From the NCBI GenBank assembly GCA_028583405.1, contig CM053244.1:4345425-4409424 (forward strand): 64,000 bases of DNA. The letters run 5' to 3'. The translations under genes and the position numbers were made by a program. A model generated the notes under the pieces. That model had not been told where the DNA came from and made no database searches. It saw only the letters and a list, made by a program, of their open reading frames with translations. The stretch comes from Pogonophryne albipinna. Taxonomy: Eukaryota > Chordata > Actinopteri > Perciformes > Artedidraconidae. Of the stretch, positions 59,846 to 64,000 are shown piece by piece. Each line of letters opens with the position of its first letter. Position 1 is the first letter of the stretch.

Positions 59846-60937
59846 AGAGGTGGAGAGTGAATTCGAAAAGTGAAATGTCTCTATGTCAGAGTGGAACTCC
59901 TATTATGCAATGCTTCGTATTGAATCGATGTGCAGTAAAGCACAGCAGCTGTCAGTGATGAAGCTAATGATAACTTGGAAACATGTCTAAAAAAGATAGC
60001 TGCTCGCCAGAGAGCATTGATCACGCAGTGGATGGGGCTGTGAGGGAGTGATTCCAGACGCAGCTGTGGTTTGTTTACACGCTGGTTCCAGATGGCCATC
60101 GGAGGTCCTCGGAGAAGTCCTGATGGCCTGTCCGGCTGGTTGACCTCAGTGGCCTGAGAAGCAGCTCGCTCACATTTAGTCTGACTCCCTTTCCTTCAAG
60201 TACTTCCTTCCTGACGGCGAATGGCAAGCTGCCCTACTTTTCACCCTTGTGCTCCATCACAGTCCCTTCAATTATCACCTTAAATGCATTTGGCTCAGGA
60301 CCAATGCATGATATAAGAGTAAGACTTTTGCACTGAAACATGTTATACATGCTATATAATATATAGACAGGTTTTTAAAAGACGAAGCTCAGAGTCCGTC
60401 CATGCATACCAGCCGGTCTCAGAACTCATTATGCTGTTCAGGTTGGCGGAGAGCTGGAGCTTAGCCTCGCGTGGATAGGGTGGTGGGTGGGGGGGGGTAC
60501 ACTCAGGACAGCTCACCAGTCTATCACATAGCACACACTTCCAATTTCTTCAAAAATGAAATGTCAAGATGGAGCCGTCAACACCGATTCCTGCCAGCAA
60601 GCAAAGTGTAGGAGTCTTTATCTGGCAGGTTCTACGTCTTACATCAATGAAACCTGGGGTGTCTTTCATAACGCGTAATGTAATGCGTAATGTCTTATTG
60701 AATGGAAGACTGCTTTTGATGTTCGTTTCTTTTATCTATTGGTCTTGACAAGAACAAATGTTCCACTTGTAGATAAAAGCAACACTGTGATGTACTGTAA
60801 TACCTTTATTCAGTTATGAATATTTGAATGAGTTTGCAGATTGTTTGTCTTGCTTTGTAGTGTGTGTTGGATTAAGATGACCTAGTCCCATTCTTTGTAC
60901 TGTGACACAAAGTACATGTGTGTTGCTTGTCTTAAAG
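59846..60937. other. Non-coding stretch, no gene seen
   Basis: Unique-looking, with a G9 run at about 60489. No gene signal. Confidence 0.5.
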
Positions 60938-61166
60938 GGGCCACATTAAGCTCATTTCCAGGTTCATATGTGTATCCTGTGTCTCTGCTGGGACATGTCT
61001 CCACGCTTTAATGTTCACACTGCCTGTGCTCTGAAACCAGAGCCCAGTCTGCTCTGATTGGTTAGCTGGCCGGCTCTGTTGTGATTGGCCTTTACATGCA
61101 CGCAAACATATATAACACACTACAGGAAAGGGAAAACACTACCAAGCAGAAAAGGGCCTCTTTGAA
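60938..61166 (+). mobile_element. MITE with AAAGGGGCC/GGGCCTCTTT ends
   Basis: Begins AAAGGGGCCACATTAAGCTC and ends AAAAGGGCCTCTTT, imperfect inverted ends. Internal blocks (GGGACATGTCTCCACG, ACTGCCTGTGCTCTGAAACC, TTGTGATTGGCC) are shared with 34540-34790 and the flank of the 57-bp array near 39396. A target duplication is unclear. Confidence 0.6.
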
Positions 61167-62946
61167 AGTAACAATCCGATCCACAAATTAGGTTTGCTCC
61201 TCTCCATTGCCATTTGTTTGGCATGTCACCTTTTAGTTTGTTTTCTTTCCTTATTGCTTGAAACAGAGCAGATTCTGCTATATCTCCTATATCTATATCT
61301 TTGGTCGTAATGTTTACTGAGATCACACTGAGGGCAAATCTCTCAGAAGATGATTGCAATACTCCATATGTTTAAAAAAAAGAAAGCCAACAAAGAGAAG
61401 AGGTGTTCACAAGTCCAATATGTTGAACAAACATGGAACCATGCTTGGACCAGAATACTTTTAAGACATGATCTTAAAAGGACCCAAGAACAGCCAACAG
61501 TAAGAGAGAGTGGCAACATGCACCAGCGCTCGATGTTCCACCTGAAGCTCCCAGTTGTAGCACTCTCCGCCTTGCGTTAACAACACATGATTGGTCCTGT
61601 GATGAGCCTGACGCAGCACACGATTGTTACTGACAGCCAGTCAGCTCGGATCTATTTGGGTATCAGACATATGGAAGACTCCTCTCTCCTCTTGCTCAGC
61701 ATCACATTTCATTGATCATACACTTCAGTCCCTCTGGAAGAGTGTACCAGACACACATACACAGACTCACAGAAATAAAGTACTTACTTTGAGCCCAATG
61801 GACCTGCACGTCTTGTCATATTCAAGAAGCAATACCGAAACTTGAATCCATCCTTTGACATGAACATGCAAGTGACAGGAGGGCTGTCAGGAGCAACACA
61901 TGCACATACGCGTAGAGGTTTGTTTTTGACTTTGGACCGACCCAGGCCAGCAGTCTCCCTCTGTGGCCAGCTTTTATGCTGAGCTAATTGTCTTCTGGTT
62001 TTTCCTGAGTGGCCAGAAAATCCTATGCAGAATCGAATATCTCAAAACGTCAATCACTGATGTAAAAGATGCCTCAGTTGGTATTCAAACAGTTAATCAC
62101 ACGGCTCCCACTTGGTCCCTGAAGGGCCTAAAGGGAAGCGATGGATCCATTGTAATTGAGCTGCCAACATTGACAGAAAGACAAGATCATTTCAAGGGTG
62201 TCTTAAGACTTTATTACCCTTATCTCTAAACAGTACTTACACATGCTGGTGCATCAAATGAAGGACACTCCACAGTGCCAAGTAGTGCCATGAGTAACTT
62301 GTAAAGCGAGGTAAATGTATGCTTTCCCTTTCCATTTGCTTCTCATAACCCAGCAGCTGTTTGGAGGAAGGTCTCAGGAAGCTTCATTAATGTGGTGCCG
62401 TTTGCCTTCAGCTGGTCTTTGGAGTCTTTGGTTTTAATTCTATTTCCAGAAAAGTAAATGTTTTCCAAAGAGTCTCTTTGTGCCCTTCCCAGCCCGAGAG
62501 ACTGAACAAAGATTTGGAATATGCACAACATGTAGCGTATCTTACAAAAGGATCCTCACTATGCTTGCATAGCAGTGCTGTGTGCAAGAGCCAAGCCTCC
62601 CACACAGAGGCAAAAACCCATTTCAACTCCCACTAAAGAGTTTGTCTTCTACACTCAGTGAAAAATAATTAAGTTGCAATTACTTTATTGCAATAAGAAT
62701 TGATTTGATAGTCCAACACATATTCAGTGCATTGCCATGGTCAGTAATGCAATACAACAATAGGGCAAAAAGAGTCTGATAGGCTACTTAGCATCTAGGT
62801 TTGTAAGGGTTGTCTTATACTTGATGTCAGAGCTGGATGAAAGACATAAGAAGCTGCTTCACTCTCCATACCCGACTATTTAAGATATGGACAATGAACG
62901 AAGAGTTAAGGGAGTGTCCTAAATATCCTGATTCATCAGTTAGAGC

Positions 62947-63005
62947 AGTGGTCACCAACGTCTTAACCCTAACATCCCTGACTTTGTGAAAGGCAAGATC
63001 TAGCA
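62947..63005 (+). mobile_element. Isolated hAT terminal fragment
   Basis: CAGTGGTCACCAACGTCTTA followed by GGCAAGATCTAG resembles the left end of hAT families such as 40669-42058. No partner end was found. Confidence 0.35.
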
Positions 63006-63119
63006 TTGAGCATTGGGAGAAAAGACAAACCATGATGTACTGATAGCAGGTCATAGTAGTTATGGACAACATGGACTCAGGTGGATGTTCTGTTTCTATG
63101 CCAGCAGATTGAGAATTCT

Positions 63120-63250
<131 letters not shown>

Positions 63251-64000
63251 TCTCTCATGACGCAGTAGTGTGCTTGTTTGTGGAGGAAATCCACACCCTT
63301 CTGTTTCGCTTGACTCATTTCATTCTCACCTCTCTCCATTTCAGATGAACTGAGGCTGCGTGTCAGAAGTGCTTCACAATGTGAGACACTGCAGAACCAT
63401 CGGATCATAGCAACACAGAGAAGTCACTGTGGCTTTACTGTTAGCTCATTAACATGTATTGAAGACACGGGCACTGACTGCCAAATGGCATTCAAAGGTC
63501 TGCATAAGCACAGGGACGACCGTGTACAACGGCCATTATAGGTACGAGAATATACACATTCAGAAGCAGGAGGAGGGGTGAATGTTCTTTGGATCAATTT
63601 ACTACATTTCAGGGATATGAAAACAAGTAAATCAAATGCAAAGTGGTTACTTGAATAGTTTTTCACATTTGCTTTGTGTTCATAAAAGCAGTCATTAGGA
63701 AGTAAATGTGTTCACCGCCTGATGACTAACAGTGTTGTCTACAGTTAACTACTGCAGCATAACAAATGACACTGAACACAATGTGGGCTGAGCTCAGGAC
63801 CAGCCGGGTGGCAAAGTGGCAGTCTGCTTGTCTGACTGATCGCATGCTAACAGGACTGTTCTGTTGTTCATTCAGTGCCCAGCATGCAGTGGTATATCAC
63901 CATCAACCCAAAATGAAGCTTGGCAATAGATAAGCAGGAGGTAATGTTACACATCACCAGGGGCGTTTGTATCTGTACCAAAGTGGTGCTTTTTGAAAGG

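Overview
The window looks like repeat-packed, gene-poor vertebrate DNA, most likely from a ray-finned (teleost) fish. The reasons are LINE tails ending in short TCAA/TTGA or ATT runs, hAT, Harbinger-like and DIRS-like elements of the kinds common in fish, many CA/TG microsatellites and several kilobase-scale minisatellites. This is recognition from memory of families, not a database result. I found no intact host protein-coding gene. The longest open frames are translations of tandem repeats or broken pieces of mobile elements.

Layout. 1-3445: long inverted-repeat element with about 665-bp arms, its left end outside the window. 3702-4882: hAT-like element. 6010-7550: Harbinger-like remnant, a hairpin and a purine-only minisatellite. 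8352-8690 and 14478-15446: DIRS-like pieces. 9786-9882: lone exon resembling the start of a hAT-type protein. 10780-11090: MITE. 11918-13886: hAT element with a perfect 8-bp target duplication. 15447-16264: TTAA-type MITE end abutting a broken Myb/SANT-like fragment. 16473-19587: hAT element with a decayed ZBED/Charlie-type transposase and a perfect target duplication. 19676-21660: LINE ORF2 C-terminus blown up by a 1.6-kb minisatellite.

21.7-36.2 kb is mostly non-coding with LINE tails, MITE pieces and one unassigned open frame. 36.2-39.5 kb holds a LINE fragment and two large minisatellites. 39989-42771 is a nest of three hAT elements, each with a perfect 8-bp target duplication. A LINE tail lies in the innermost, and a TTAA-flanked MITE in the outermost. 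43933-44563 holds one complete-looking tRNA-Leu(TAG) and two decayed tRNA copies. 44.6-57.7 kb is largely featureless apart from hAT fragments and microsatellites. 57757-58295 is a 15-bp minisatellite with the same unit as one at 29 kb. 58580-59839 is a foldback-like element with palindromic subterminal repeats, enclosing a third copy of a dispersed segment that is itself interrupted by a MITE. The rest has a MITE, a long CA run and no recognised gene.

There is no pathway here. What links the parts is the history of transposition: nested insertions can be ordered by their target duplications, and several minisatellites appear to have grown from a short stretch inside a mobile element.
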